A DNA stretch of 64,000 nt from CAZIXN01 sp039180415 (GTDB lineage Bacteria; Planctomycetota; Phycisphaerae; Phycisphaerales; Phycisphaeraceae): contig JBCDDH010000009.1 of NCBI GenBank assembly GCA_039180415.1, positions 1 to 64,000 of the forward strand, written 5' to 3'. Positions 50,874 through 59,044 of the stretch are shown piece by piece (position 1 is the first letter of the stretch; every line of letters begins with the position of its first letter). Both the position numbers and the translations under genes were made by a program. Below the pieces are notes generated by a model. That model made no database searches, was not told where the DNA came from, and was given only the letters and a program-made list of their open reading frames with translations.

Positions 50874-53276
50874 ATGATGCGCGAACAAACCCCCACCCCC
50901 GCGTCTCACCGCAGCGCCTGGCCCGGCGTCGGCACCGTCACGACGCTCGGCTCGTACCTGCCGCGCCGCTGCGGCATCGGCACCTTTACCCACGACCTCA
51001 CCGAAGCCCTCGCCGACGCGGTCCAGCACGCCGGCTCCGAGGCGCAGGTCCAGGCCATCGCCATGAACGACCGGCCCGAGGGGTATCGCTACGCGCCGCG
51101 CGTCGCTTTTGAGATCAACGAAAATCGCCTGGCCGAGTACCGCCTCGCGGCCGACTTCCTCAACATGTCGCCCGCCGGCGTGCTCTGCCTCCAGCACGAA
51201 TACGGCATCTACGGCGGCGACCACGGCGTCCACGTCCTCGAACTCATGCGCCGCCTGCGCATGCCCTCGGTCGCGACGCTGCACACCGTCCTCAAAGACC
51301 CCAACGAACGCCAGCACACGGTCATGATGCAGCTCGCCGAGCAGGCCGACCGGCTGGTCGTGATGGCCGAGCGGGCGTTCGAGTTCCTCACCGAGATCTA
51401 CGGGGTGCCCCGCCACAAGATCGCGTTGATCCCGCACGGCATCCACGACGTGCCCTTCGTCGACCCCGCGTTCTACAAGGACCAGTTCGGCGTCGCCGGC
51501 AAGAAGGTGATCCTGACCTTCGGTTTGCTCTCGCCGGGCAAAGGTTTGGAGTTCATGATCGAGGCGCTGCCCACGATCGTGCAGCAAAACCCCGATGCCG
51601 TGTATCTCGTGCTGGGCGCGACGCACCCGGGCATCCTCGCCCACAGCGGCGAGGACTACCGCATCGGCCTGCAAAAACGCGCCAAGGAACTCGGCGTCGC
51701 CGACCACATCAAGTGGTTCAACAAGTTCGTCGAGATCGACGAGTTGCTGGAGTTTCTCGGTTGCGCCGACGTGTACGTCACGCCGTACCTCAACGAAGCG
51801 CAGATCACGTCCGGCACGCTCGCCTACGCGCTGGGCGCGGGCAAGGCTACGGTCAGCACGCCGTATTGGCATGCCCAGGAGTTGCTGGATCAGGGCCGCG
51901 GCAAGCTCGTGCCGTTCCAGAACCCCGAGGAGCTGGCGAAGTCCGTCAACGAGCTGTTCAGCCAAGAGGTGCAGCGCCACGCCATCCGCAAGGCCGCGTA
52001 CACCCACACCCGGCCGATGACCTGGCGACGCGTCGCCGAGCAATACCTCGACGTTTTCACCGAGGTGCGTGAAGAACGCCTCCGCAACCCGCGCCCGCTC
52101 ATCCACGCCAAGAACGAACCCGTCGCGCCCGGCACCGGCTCGGACGAACTGCCCGAAGTCAAGCTCGACCACCTCCGCGTGCTCACCGATTCCTGCGGCA
52201 TCCTCGCCCACGCCAAGGCCACCATCCCGGACCGCAACTCCGGCTATCGCCTCGACGATAACGCCCGGGCGCTGATCGCCACGCTGATGGCCGGCGATTT
52301 CGCCGCGACCAGCGACCGCTTCGACGATCGGCTGGACGTGATGATTGCGCGGTACCTGTCGTTCATGGACCACGCGTTCGACGAAGAGGCCGGCCGGTTC
52401 AAGAACCACATGGGCTACGACCGCGTGTGGGACGACGAGCCGTTCAGCGAGGACACGCACGGCCGGGCCATCCGCGCCCTGGGCGAGACCGTCGCCCGTT
52501 CTAGCCAGCTTGGCCACCGCAGCCTCGCCGTCCGGCTGTTCCAGGCCGCGCTGCCCGCCTGCGAATCTTTCGAGCACCCGCACGGCTGGGCCTACGCCCT
52601 GATCGGTATCCACGCCTACCTCCGGCGCTACTCCGGCGACACCCACGCCAAGCAGACCCGCGAGCTGCTCGCCCATCGCCTGTTCGACGCGTTCCAACAC
52701 AAGAGCGACGAATGGCCCTGGCCGAACGACCAACTGACGTACACCGCCGCGCGCCTGCCCCACGCGCTGCTGCTCTGCGGCCGGTGGATGTTCAACAACG
52801 CCATGATCCAGCAGGCCCTGAAGTCGCTCGACTTCCTCAACCACGTCCAGACCGGCGACGACGACCGCTTCGCCCCCGTCGGCACGCACGGCTGGTTCCC
52901 CCGCGGCGGCACCAAAGCCCGCTTCGACCAACTGCCGATGGAGGCCGGCGGCGCGATCGACGCCAATCTCGAAGCCTTCCGCGTCACCAACAACCCGCAC
53001 TACCTCAACCGCGCCTACCGGACCCTCCAGTGGTTCCTCGGCGACAACGACCTCCGCCAGCCGCTCTACGACCAGACCACCGGCGGTTGCTTCGACAAGC
53101 TCATGCCCCAAGGCGTCGACGAGAACCAGTCCGGCGACGCCACGATCAGTTGGCTCCTCTCGCTGCTGTCCATGCACGAGCACGCCCTGGCCCAGGATCA
53201 ACCGGTCGACCCCAACGACCCGGTCCAGGCCAACGGCGAATCTCGCGTCCCGCCAACCCGCGTAAACGCGAACTAG
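50874..53276 (+). CDS. GT4 glycosyltransferase fused to alpha/alpha-barrel domain
   Basis: 800 aa. Residues 10-400 are a GT-B glycosyltransferase: TTLGSYLPRRCGIGTFTHDL, LQHEYGIYGGDHG, IPHGIHDVPFVDP, ILTFGLLSPGKGLEFMIEALP, YVTPYLNEAQITSGTLAYALGAGKATVSTPY (with Glu at the usual EAxx donor site). Residues 430-790 are helical with repeated Trp/His/Asp (LDDNARALIA, THGRAIRALGETVA, WPWPNDQLTYTAARLPHALL, DQTTGGCFDKLMPQG), like the second domain of mannosyltransferases with an (alpha/alpha)6 fold. Either of two adjacent ATGs (50874, 50877) may be used. Confidence 0.9.
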   Translation: MMREQTPTPASHRSAWPGVGTVTTLGSYLPRRCGIGTFTHDLTEALADAVQHAGSEAQVQAIAMNDRPEGYRYAPRVAFEINENRLAEYRLAADFLNMSPAGVLCLQHEYGIYGGDHGVHVLELMRRLRMPSVATLHTVLKDPNERQHTVMMQLAEQADRLVVMAERAFEFLTEIYGVPRHKIALIPHGIHDVPFVDPAFYKDQFGVAGKKVILTFGLLSPGKGLEFMIEALPTIVQQNPDAVYLVLGATHPGILAHSGEDYRIGLQKRAKELGVADHIKWFNKFVEIDELLEFLGCADVYVTPYLNEAQITSGTLAYALGAGKATVSTPYWHAQELLDQGRGKLVPFQNPEELAKSVNELFSQEVQRHAIRKAAYTHTRPMTWRRVAEQYLDVFTEVREERLRNPRPLIHAKNEPVAPGTGSDELPEVKLDHLRVLTDSCGILAHAKATIPDRNSGYRLDDNARALIATLMAGDFAATSDRFDDRLDVMIARYLSFMDHAFDEEAGRFKNHMGYDRVWDDEPFSEDTHGRAIRALGETVARSSQLGHRSLAVRLFQAALPACESFEHPHGWAYALIGIHAYLRRYSGDTHAKQTRELLAHRLFDAFQHKSDEWPWPNDQLTYTAARLPHALLLCGRWMFNNAMIQQALKSLDFLNHVQTGDDDRFAPVGTHGWFPRGGTKARFDQLPMEAGGAIDANLEAFRVTNNPHYLNRAYRTLQWFLGDNDLRQPLYDQTTGGCFDKLMPQGVDENQSGDATISWLLSLLSMHEHALAQDQPVDPNDPVQANGESRVPPTRVNAN

Positions 53277-53293
53277 GCCGCCCAACCAAAAAA

Positions 53294-53314
53294 CCCACGG
53301 AGTTCATCCGTGGG
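53294..53314. terminator. Hairpin between convergent genes
   Basis: 8-bp inverted repeat cccacgga / tccgtggg with loop gttca, flanked by AAAAAA on the left and a short T run on the right. It can act for both the glycosyltransferase and the opposite gene. Confidence 0.75.
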
Positions 53315-53372
53315 CTTTCGGGATTGGCAAGATTTCATCTCGACCGCCGCCGTTCAAACCTCGGCGACGCGC

Positions 53373-53924
53373 TTATTCCACCACGATCATCCGCGGGTCG
53401 GCGATCTCCACCGTTTGTTCGACGTGGCCGAGGTGGAACACAACCGCGAGCTCGTCGACGCCGTGCGCGGCTTCCGACGTCACCCGCCGCTCGAATTGCG
53501 TCCACTCGTCGCTGAGCGCGGGCTCGATCACCGTCAGGTAGTCCGCGCCGCCGTCGGTCTGCAGGATCGCCGTCACCTGCGGCGTCTTACCTTCCACCGG
53601 CTCGACCCGCGCCCAGAATGTCACCAGCAACTCGTCGCCCGCCTCGACTTCCGCGATGGAGTTCGGCGAGAGCACCTGGATGTCCCACACCGGCTCGCTC
53701 GGCTCGATCGTCGTGACCCGCACCGCCTGGGAAAACGGCTGGCCCTCCACCGACACGATCGTCTTCTCCGCGACCGCGGCTTCGCCCTGCCAGTACCCCA
53801 GCACCGGCGCGTCCGCCCCGTCGATGATCACTTCTTCCGCTAATGCCACCGGCGCGAACGCGAGCGACGTCGCTCCGACTACGGCTCCACCGATCCATGA
53901 CGACACTCGAGGCCAGGCATACAT
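53373..53924 (-). CDS. Exported carbohydrate-binding-like protein
   Basis: 183 aa. ATG at 53924 has a clear aaggag 6-7 nt upstream. Signal peptide WIGGAVVGATSLAFAPVALA with cleavage near residue 30. The mature part looks like a single jelly-roll: GYWQGEAAVAEKTIVSVEGQPFSQAVRVTT, DELLVTFWARVEPVEGK, EWTQFERRVTSEAA, LAVVFHLGHVEQTVEIADPRM, the order seen in CBM4/9-type modules. No catalytic domain is attached. It may bind cell-surface or substrate glycans. Confidence 0.8.
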   Translation of the reverse strand: MYAWPRVSSWIGGAVVGATSLAFAPVALAEEVIIDGADAPVLGYWQGEAAVAEKTIVSVEGQPFSQAVRVTTIEPSEPVWDIQVLSPNSIAEVEAGDELLVTFWARVEPVEGKTPQVTAILQTDGGADYLTVIEPALSDEWTQFERRVTSEAAHGVDELAVVFHLGHVEQTVEIADPRMIVVE

Positions 53925-54020
53925 GTCAGACTCCTTTGAAAAGATCAAACGCAAACGAAAAACGACTGATTAGCTTACGCCACGAACAAATTCAGGTTCG
54001 ACGCCGTCCATGAGCCGGCC

Positions 54021-54446
54021 TCACTGCACGGGCAGGTCGTCCCAGTCGACGAAGCGATCCGGCACGGCCACGTCGAACGTGCGCTTTGCGACGACCCTGC
54101 CGTCGAGCCGCGTGGTCAGTGTCCACGGGCCGAGCAAGGATTCGACCGGTTCCCACAGCGCGTCGCCGAGGAAGAAGTCGAAGTCGTTGGTACGGACGAA
54201 AACCTCTCCGCGAAACGGGGGCATGACTTGGCCGTCCTTGCCGGGCACGCGGGGATGGTCGATCTCGAACGCGATCTTCAAGCCCCGACCGTGTTTGATC
54301 TTGAGGATGTAGCCGAACTCCTGGCCGACCTCGGGCGGGACCGCGGTGGTGAACGTCCGCAGCTTCGGCAGGGCTTTGCCCCGTTCCTCGAACCGCTCGT
54401 ACAGCCCGTAGCTGACTTCCTGCACGACGGGGCGTTTGCGGGCCAT
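54021..54446 (-). CDS. DUF3859-domain protein
   Basis: 141 aa. Matches the DUF3859 pattern throughout: VVQEVSYGLYERFEERGKALPKL, EFGYILKIKHGRGLKIAFEIDHP, PPFRGEVFVRTNDFDFFLGDALWEPVESLLGPWTLTTRLDGRVVAKRTF. Family function unknown; a beta-sandwich is likely. ATG at 54446 (MARKRPVV) is chosen, as upstream residues are antisense to the reductase. It lies 23 nt after the sulfite reductase stop, same strand, so probably co-transcribed. Confidence 0.9.
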   Translation of the reverse strand: MARKRPVVQEVSYGLYERFEERGKALPKLRTFTTAVPPEVGQEFGYILKIKHGRGLKIAFEIDHPRVPGKDGQVMPPFRGEVFVRTNDFDFFLGDALWEPVESLLGPWTLTTRLDGRVVAKRTFDVAVPDRFVDWDDLPVQ

Positions 54447-54469
54447 GCGAAGTGCCTCGCGGGCGTGAA

Positions 54470-56449
54470 TCAAGCTTTCGCCGGAACCAGCGCCTCGGGC
54501 ACATACGGCACGAAACCCATCGGCGGGTTGCGCTTCTCGAGCAGGTCGGCGGTGCGTTCGTCGTCTTTTAGCGCCTCGATCGTCTTCGCGAAGCCGTGGC
54601 GGTGGATGAACGGGCCCATCTTTTCGGCGCTGCCGTTCGTGCCCCGTTTGTCGGCGTTGTACCAGTCGAACAGCACGGCACACACGTCGGCCACGCGGTC
54701 ACGGGGGACCATGCTGAGGTACTGACTTTCGCCGTCGGTCAGGTAGTGCCCCTGGGTCGAGCCGTCTTCGGAACCGCCGAGCTTAAGGGCGTAGTTGTCA
54801 CCGCCGGAGCCGACCCACCCGAAGGTTTTGGTGGCGGGGCGGAAGCACTGGCGCTCGCAGCCGGTGATGCCGATCGACTCGGCTAGGTCGCCGTAGCCGC
54901 GGGCTTCGAGTTGGTCGATGAGCTCGGGCTCGAACTGTTCGGAGTCGGTGTAGCTCAGGCGGCAGGTCGGCAGGCCGACGCACGCGCCCGACAGGACACG
55001 TAGCGGCGAGTAGGTCTTGCCGTAGCGGGTGCCGTGGCCGAACGAAGACAGGCAATCGGCGAAGTCTTGCTTCGCGGCTTCGTCGATGTTCGTGAACAGC
55101 AGGTCCTGGTTGGGCGTGACCATGACTTCGACGCCGGGGAAGCGGTCGAGGGTTTCTTTGACCATCGAGCGGAGGCGCGGGTGGTTGGCGTCTTTGGTTT
55201 TGCCTTCGCCGCCGCGCTCGAGTTTCGCGGGGTCGATGTACGCCTCGTCCACCAGCCGGCCGCACTCGACGTACGCGCCGTACGCCCACCGGCCGTCGGA
55301 CTCTTGCTTCGTCCAGCCGTGGTGCAGGTCGCGTTGCCCGGGGATGCCGGCGGCACCGGGCACTTCGCAAAGCTCGTGGTTGTCGCTGAATTCCGCCCCG
55401 AGGTTTTTCACTTCGTCGCGGTACCACTCGATGCCTTGCTTCCACACGACGTACTTCATGCGGGCCCACACGCGGTTCTTGCGGTCGCCCCACTGCTTGT
55501 GGACGTCGACGATCGCCTTGAGCCCGGGCATGAGTTGGTCGGGCGTGAACACGCCGAACGGCTTGCCGAACGCGGCGAAGGTGGGCTTGCCCTTCTTCTC
55601 GCCCTGGCCGCCGCCGATGTACACCTGATAAGCGGCGACCTTCGCGTCGGTGCCCGTGCCTTCGACGATGGGCGCGATGCCGATCTCGTTCGTGCGGATC
55701 TCGGTGCAGTTGTCGTAGGTGATCGCGCCGGTGTCGGGGTTGCGGTGGGCGGCGCTGAAGGCGATCTTGAACTTGCGGTTCAGGAGCTGCGGGCCGTACT
55801 CGTACTGCTGCTCGGGGTCGTTGATGAACTGCGGGTCGACGCCGAACACCTGGATGTGCGGAGCGGCGGGCAAGCGGAAATACTCGCCGTATTGGTGCGC
55901 GAGCTCGAACGCGTTCGCCCCCGGCAGCGTCGAGAACTTGGACAGCGGGCAGCCCATGACGTTGCGGACGTTGTCGCCGCAGCCGTTGAGCGTGTAGAAG
56001 CCGGTGGTCGCGAGCTTTTGGACGAGCTGGGAGACCTGCGGCTTGAGCAGCCAGTGGTACTGGATGTTCTGGCGAGTCGTGAGACGAAGCGACGGCTGGC
56101 CGTAGGGGTTGTGGTCGCAGAACTCGTCGGCGACCTCGTCGAAGATGCGCCACTGGTCGGCGTTGAACGCGCCGCCCCCGGGCACGGTGACGCGGACCAT
56201 GAACATCCAGTCTTTCTCCTTGCCGGTCTTCGCGCGGTTGTATTCGAGGTACAAGCCGTGCGACTTGGAGAGGAACTCGGACTCTTTTTCGACGTCGGGT
56301 GTGGCGTGGTCGGCGTAACGCTCGGGCAGCGGGCCGACGACGCCCTTGGAGTTGATCTTGAAGTGCTCGTCGGCCGAGAGCTGGTCGGCGGGGGTGTTGA
56401 GCAGCGGCTCGGGCAGCTTGACGGGTTTTTTAGGCTTGGGGCTGGGCAC
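54470..56449 (-). CDS. Sulfite/nitrite reductase (siroheme, 4Fe-4S)
   Basis: 659 aa, GTG start at 56449 (VPSPKPKKPVKLPEPLL). Siroheme-type reductase with two ferredoxin-like half repeats: RLTTRQNIQYHWLLKPQ, YTLNGCGDNVRNVMGCP, then GVEVMVTPNQDLLFTNI and the cluster-binding cysteines in SGACVGLPTCRLSYTDSE and GITGCERQCFRPATK. Both nitrite and sulfite enzymes share this layout; which substrate is used cannot be told. Ferredoxin is the likely electron donor. Longer than NirA (about 560 aa). Its dependence on Fe-S and siroheme links it to the suf locus only in a general way. Confidence 0.9.
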   Translation of the reverse strand: MPSPKPKKPVKLPEPLLNTPADQLSADEHFKINSKGVVGPLPERYADHATPDVEKESEFLSKSHGLYLEYNRAKTGKEKDWMFMVRVTVPGGGAFNADQWRIFDEVADEFCDHNPYGQPSLRLTTRQNIQYHWLLKPQVSQLVQKLATTGFYTLNGCGDNVRNVMGCPLSKFSTLPGANAFELAHQYGEYFRLPAAPHIQVFGVDPQFINDPEQQYEYGPQLLNRKFKIAFSAAHRNPDTGAITYDNCTEIRTNEIGIAPIVEGTGTDAKVAAYQVYIGGGQGEKKGKPTFAAFGKPFGVFTPDQLMPGLKAIVDVHKQWGDRKNRVWARMKYVVWKQGIEWYRDEVKNLGAEFSDNHELCEVPGAAGIPGQRDLHHGWTKQESDGRWAYGAYVECGRLVDEAYIDPAKLERGGEGKTKDANHPRLRSMVKETLDRFPGVEVMVTPNQDLLFTNIDEAAKQDFADCLSSFGHGTRYGKTYSPLRVLSGACVGLPTCRLSYTDSEQFEPELIDQLEARGYGDLAESIGITGCERQCFRPATKTFGWVGSGGDNYALKLGGSEDGSTQGHYLTDGESQYLSMVPRDRVADVCAVLFDWYNADKRGTNGSAEKMGPFIHRHGFAKTIEALKDDERTADLLEKRNPPMGFVPYVPEALVPAKA

Positions 56450-56667
56450 GGGCGGGTCCAAATGGCGGGAAAAACGGTCGAACCCGCGATCATAGCGAGA
56501 CGACGGGCCCGCCCGATAAGCTGTGCGATCCCCGGAAGATCGGCCGGGCCGGCGGCTGGATTGCCGGTCCGATTGTGCCGATCCGGAAAGAGACCGCGCC
56601 CGTGCGGGCCGGCCAGACCTGAACCCCAATCGACTCCCAACTCCACCCACGATCAAGGGACTCCCAG

Positions 56668-58047
56668 ATGCGTATCACCATGGTCGGCACCGGCTACGTC
56701 GGGCTCGTCACCGGCACCTGCTTCGCCAACCTCGGCAACGAGGTGACTTGCCTCGACGTCGACCCCGCGAAGATCGAGAAGCTCAACAACGGCATCAGCC
56801 CGATCTACGAGCCGGGCCTGGACGAGATGATCCAGCGGAACCACAAGGCCGGCCGGCTTCACTTCACGACCGATAAGAAAACCGCGTATCAGTCGGCGGA
56901 GATGATCTTCATTTGCGTCGGCACGCCCAGCGACGAGCAGGGCCACGCCGACCTCAAGTACGTCCTCGCCGCGTCCGCCGACATCGGCAAGGCCATCGAG
57001 GAAGGCCCCGGCTCCACCGGCGGCGACCCCGAAGAACGCCGCGCCAAGGTCATTGTCGTCAAATCCACCGTGCCCGTCGGCACCAACGCCAAGGTGCGGG
57101 CGGAGATCGGCAAGCACACGAGCAAACCCTTCCGCATGGCGTCCAACCCCGAGTTCCTCAAGGAAGGCGCCGCGATCAACGACTTCATGAAGCCCGACCG
57201 CGTCGTGGTCGGCGTCGACGACCTGGAAGGCACCGGCGGGCGGATGCGCACGCTGTACGAGCCGTTCGTCCGCAACGGGCACCCCATCTTCGTGATGGAC
57301 ATCCCGTCGGCCGAGATGGTCAAGTACGCCGCCAACGCGATGCTCGCGACGAAGATCTCGTTCATCAACGAGATCGCCAACCTCTGCGAGGCCTACGGGT
57401 CCAACGTGGACGAAGTTTGGAAGGGCATGACCTCCGACGCCCGCATCGGCAACAAGTTCCTGTATCCCGGGCTGGGCTACGGCGGATCCTGCTTCCCGAA
57501 AGACACGCTCGCCTGCGTTTCGATGGGCACGCAGAGTGATACACCTACGCCGCTGCTGCAGGCCGTCCACGACGTCAACCAGCAGCAACGCCTGAACTTC
57601 TACGACAAGATCGTCGCCCACTTCGGCGGCGAAGCGAACCTCAGCGGCAAGACGTTCGCGATGTGGGGCCTGGCGTTCAAGCCCGGCACCGACGACGTCC
57701 GCGAAGCGCCCGCGCTCACGCTCGCCGCCAAGCTCACCGCCGCCGGCGCTACGGTCAAAGCCCACGACCCGGTGGCCCACGAGACGACGCAGCGCGAGCT
57801 AGGCGACACGATCTCGTACCACGACGGGATGTACGACACGCTCGACGGCGCCTGCGCCCTGGTGATCTGCACCGACTGGCCCGAGTTCAAACAACCGAAG
57901 TTCGACGAGATCCGCTCGCGTCTCAGCGACCCGGTGGTTTTCGACGGCCGAAACCTCTACAAGCCCGCCACGATGAAGGACGAAGGCTTCACCTACGTCA
58001 GCGTCGGCCGCCAGCCGGTGAACACCGACGCGGTGCCGGCGGGCTGA
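56668..58047 (+). CDS. UDP-glucose/GDP-mannose 6-dehydrogenase family, UDP-glucose type
   Basis: 459 aa. NAD-binding RITMVGTGYVGLVTGTCFANLGNEV at the N-terminus, VGTPSDEQGHADLKYV, KSTVPVGTNAKV, SNPEFLKEGAAINDFMKPDRVVVG, catalytic Cys in LGYGGSCFPKDTLA (about residue 276), and the C-terminal domain with GLAFKPGTDDVREAP. It oxidises UDP-glucose to UDP-glucuronate for exopolysaccharide or cell-surface glycans, with two NAD+ per turnover. It fits the several glycosyltransferases in the window. Confidence 0.95.
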   Translation: MRITMVGTGYVGLVTGTCFANLGNEVTCLDVDPAKIEKLNNGISPIYEPGLDEMIQRNHKAGRLHFTTDKKTAYQSAEMIFICVGTPSDEQGHADLKYVLAASADIGKAIEEGPGSTGGDPEERRAKVIVVKSTVPVGTNAKVRAEIGKHTSKPFRMASNPEFLKEGAAINDFMKPDRVVVGVDDLEGTGGRMRTLYEPFVRNGHPIFVMDIPSAEMVKYAANAMLATKISFINEIANLCEAYGSNVDEVWKGMTSDARIGNKFLYPGLGYGGSCFPKDTLACVSMGTQSDTPTPLLQAVHDVNQQQRLNFYDKIVAHFGGEANLSGKTFAMWGLAFKPGTDDVREAPALTLAAKLTAAGATVKAHDPVAHETTQRELGDTISYHDGMYDTLDGACALVICTDWPEFKQPKFDEIRSRLSDPVVFDGRNLYKPATMKDEGFTYVSVGRQPVNTDAVPAG

Positions 58048-58050
58048 TGC

Positions 58051-58062
58051 CATAAAATGACA
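58051..58062 (+). repeat. Left boundary repeat of the AT-rich islet
   Basis: cataaaatgaca, 4 bases past the ugd-like stop. A near copy, cataaaattgaca, is at 58781-58793 (one base inserted). The two bound the segment holding the winged-helix gene. Confidence 0.4.
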
Positions 58063-58063
58063 A

Positions 58064-58104
58064 ACCGTCGACCGTCCCCGAAAGAGGGGGCTATCTTCGA
58101 CGGT
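58064..58104. other. Structured region after the dehydrogenase gene
   Basis: Arms accgtcga (58064-58071) and tcgacggt (58097-58104) enclose cccc gaaaga gggg (58076-58089). A second register pairs cgaccgtc (58069-58076) with gacggtcg (58099-58106). It could be a terminator or a small structured RNA. Confidence 0.5.
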
Positions 58105-58139
58105 CGGTCACGGCATCTACAAATGCATACTCGAGTTGT

Positions 58140-58166
58140 CCCCGCTTAGGCGTTTCCTAAGCGGGG
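58140..58166. terminator. Strong hairpin downstream of the dehydrogenase
   Basis: 11-bp perfect inverted repeat ccccgcttagg / cctaagcgggg with loop cgttt. It has no long T run. It lies between two convergent genes. Confidence 0.65.
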
Positions 58167-58189
58167 CTCTCACATCTGCATCTGCCTAA

Positions 58190-58215
58190 CTAGGTTAAAA
58201 GTCTAGGTTAAAAGT
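58190..58215. repeat. Tandem direct repeat, 13 bp x 2
   Basis: ctaggttaaaagt at 58190-58202 and again at 58203-58215, exact. The second copy contains the stop codon of the winged-helix gene. Confidence 0.85.
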
Positions 58216-58783
58216 GGATTTCGTTTGGGTTGAAGTCACGTGGAGGTCTAGCTGTGGGGTATTCGTCTGGGAAGTCTCCATGTGGCAGTAGCTTTCGCTT
58301 TCGATACGCCTCCTCGACTAACTCGACAAAGGGGCTGATGTCCAGCATCACTCCCAAGTACCGCCGGTCACGGGAACCAATTACATCAGGGTTCCTTGCT
58401 GGCGTGCAACGGTTGATCTTCAGCAATCCCATATCGCGAAGCTGATATGCCCACTTTCGGACAGTGTCTGACTTGATTCCTAAGTCACGGCCAAGGTGAT
58501 GCCAAGTGACTTCGAGTTCTGCATTGCGAAACCGACGCCCGGCCAGCGCGAGTAGCAGTATCAGGTGTCGAGGCTGCAGTTGTTTTCCTGCGCGAGAATC
58601 AAAACGGTACAGCCGCGTGAAGACCCGCGGCAGCTTGATGAAGTCTCCACTTTCAACCTCGGGTCCCCAAATAGAGGTGGATCGCGTTGCTGGCATGGTT
58701 TCGTTGTTGCGTGGCTCACCGGGCATGGACTCAGATTTGCAAAAAGGATTGGTGTTGTTAATACGTCTAAGAAGGAGTGTCAT
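58208..58783 (-). CDS. Winged-helix/helix-turn-helix protein in an AT-rich islet
   Basis: 191 aa if ATG 58783 is used; ATG 58726 and 58696 are alternatives. Core (about residues 50-125): FIKLPRVFTRLYRFDSRAG, LILLLALAGRRFRN, TWHHLGRDLGIKSDTVRKWAYQLRDMGLLKINRC. The last is a clear DNA-binding wing pattern like replication-initiator or phage/plasmid regulators. Codon use and GC content are much lower than in its neighbours, indicating transfer. The start codon lies inside the palindrome gtgtca-N6-tgacac, so autoregulation is likely. No integrase or partner gene is visible. Confidence 0.8.
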   Translation of the reverse strand: MTLLLRRINNTNPFCKSESMPGEPRNNETMPATRSTSIWGPEVESGDFIKLPRVFTRLYRFDSRAGKQLQPRHLILLLALAGRRFRNAELEVTWHHLGRDLGIKSDTVRKWAYQLRDMGLLKINRCTPARNPDVIGSRDRRYLGVMLDISPFVELVEEAYRKRKLLPHGDFPDEYPTARPPRDFNPNEIHF

Positions 58784-58794
58784 AAAATTGACAC
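58777..58794. promoter_or_regulatory. Palindrome over the start of the winged-helix gene
   Basis: gtgtca / taaaat / tgacac, perfect 6-bp arms, overlapping the ATG at 58781-58783. A binding dimer here would block both transcription and translation initiation, hence a candidate autoregulatory operator. It also contains the right islet boundary repeat. Confidence 0.5.
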
Positions 58795-59002
58795 ACTAAA
58801 GGCAAATTTGTGGTCAAAAAACCTTTCCTAATGAGCCACGCAACATCCAAGCCAGGGTCATATCGACGCAGGTGGCATTGGTTAAGTCCTCGACCGCGGG
58901 TAGACACGGATGCCCTTGGGCTTGGCTCAGGCTCTCACGGCGTCAAGTGCATCAACCGCAGCGACGACATCTGTTTGCGAACCAACTTGATCGCGCATGA
59001 AT

Positions 59003-59035
59003 AACGAAGCCCGCGCCTCCGGCGCGGGCTTCGTT
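59003..59035. terminator. 15-bp stem terminator
   Basis: aacgaagcccgcgcc / ggcgcgggcttcgtt, perfect, 3-base loop tcc. It sits 10 bases from the stop of the minus-strand membrane gene. Bases 58795-59002 just upstream hold no convincing gene. Confidence 0.85.
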
Positions 59036-59044
59036 GTGAATGGA

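Noticed and set aside
50745..53285. 846-aa minus-strand frame opposite the GT4 gene
   Set aside because: Low-complexity Val/Gly/Arg/Glu composition typical of antisense in high-GC DNA; the + strand frame has clear glycosyltransferase motifs.
58810..59004. 64-aa + strand frame ending at the 59003 hairpin
   Set aside because: No ribosome binding site and no folded-protein character; the hairpin fits the opposite gene.
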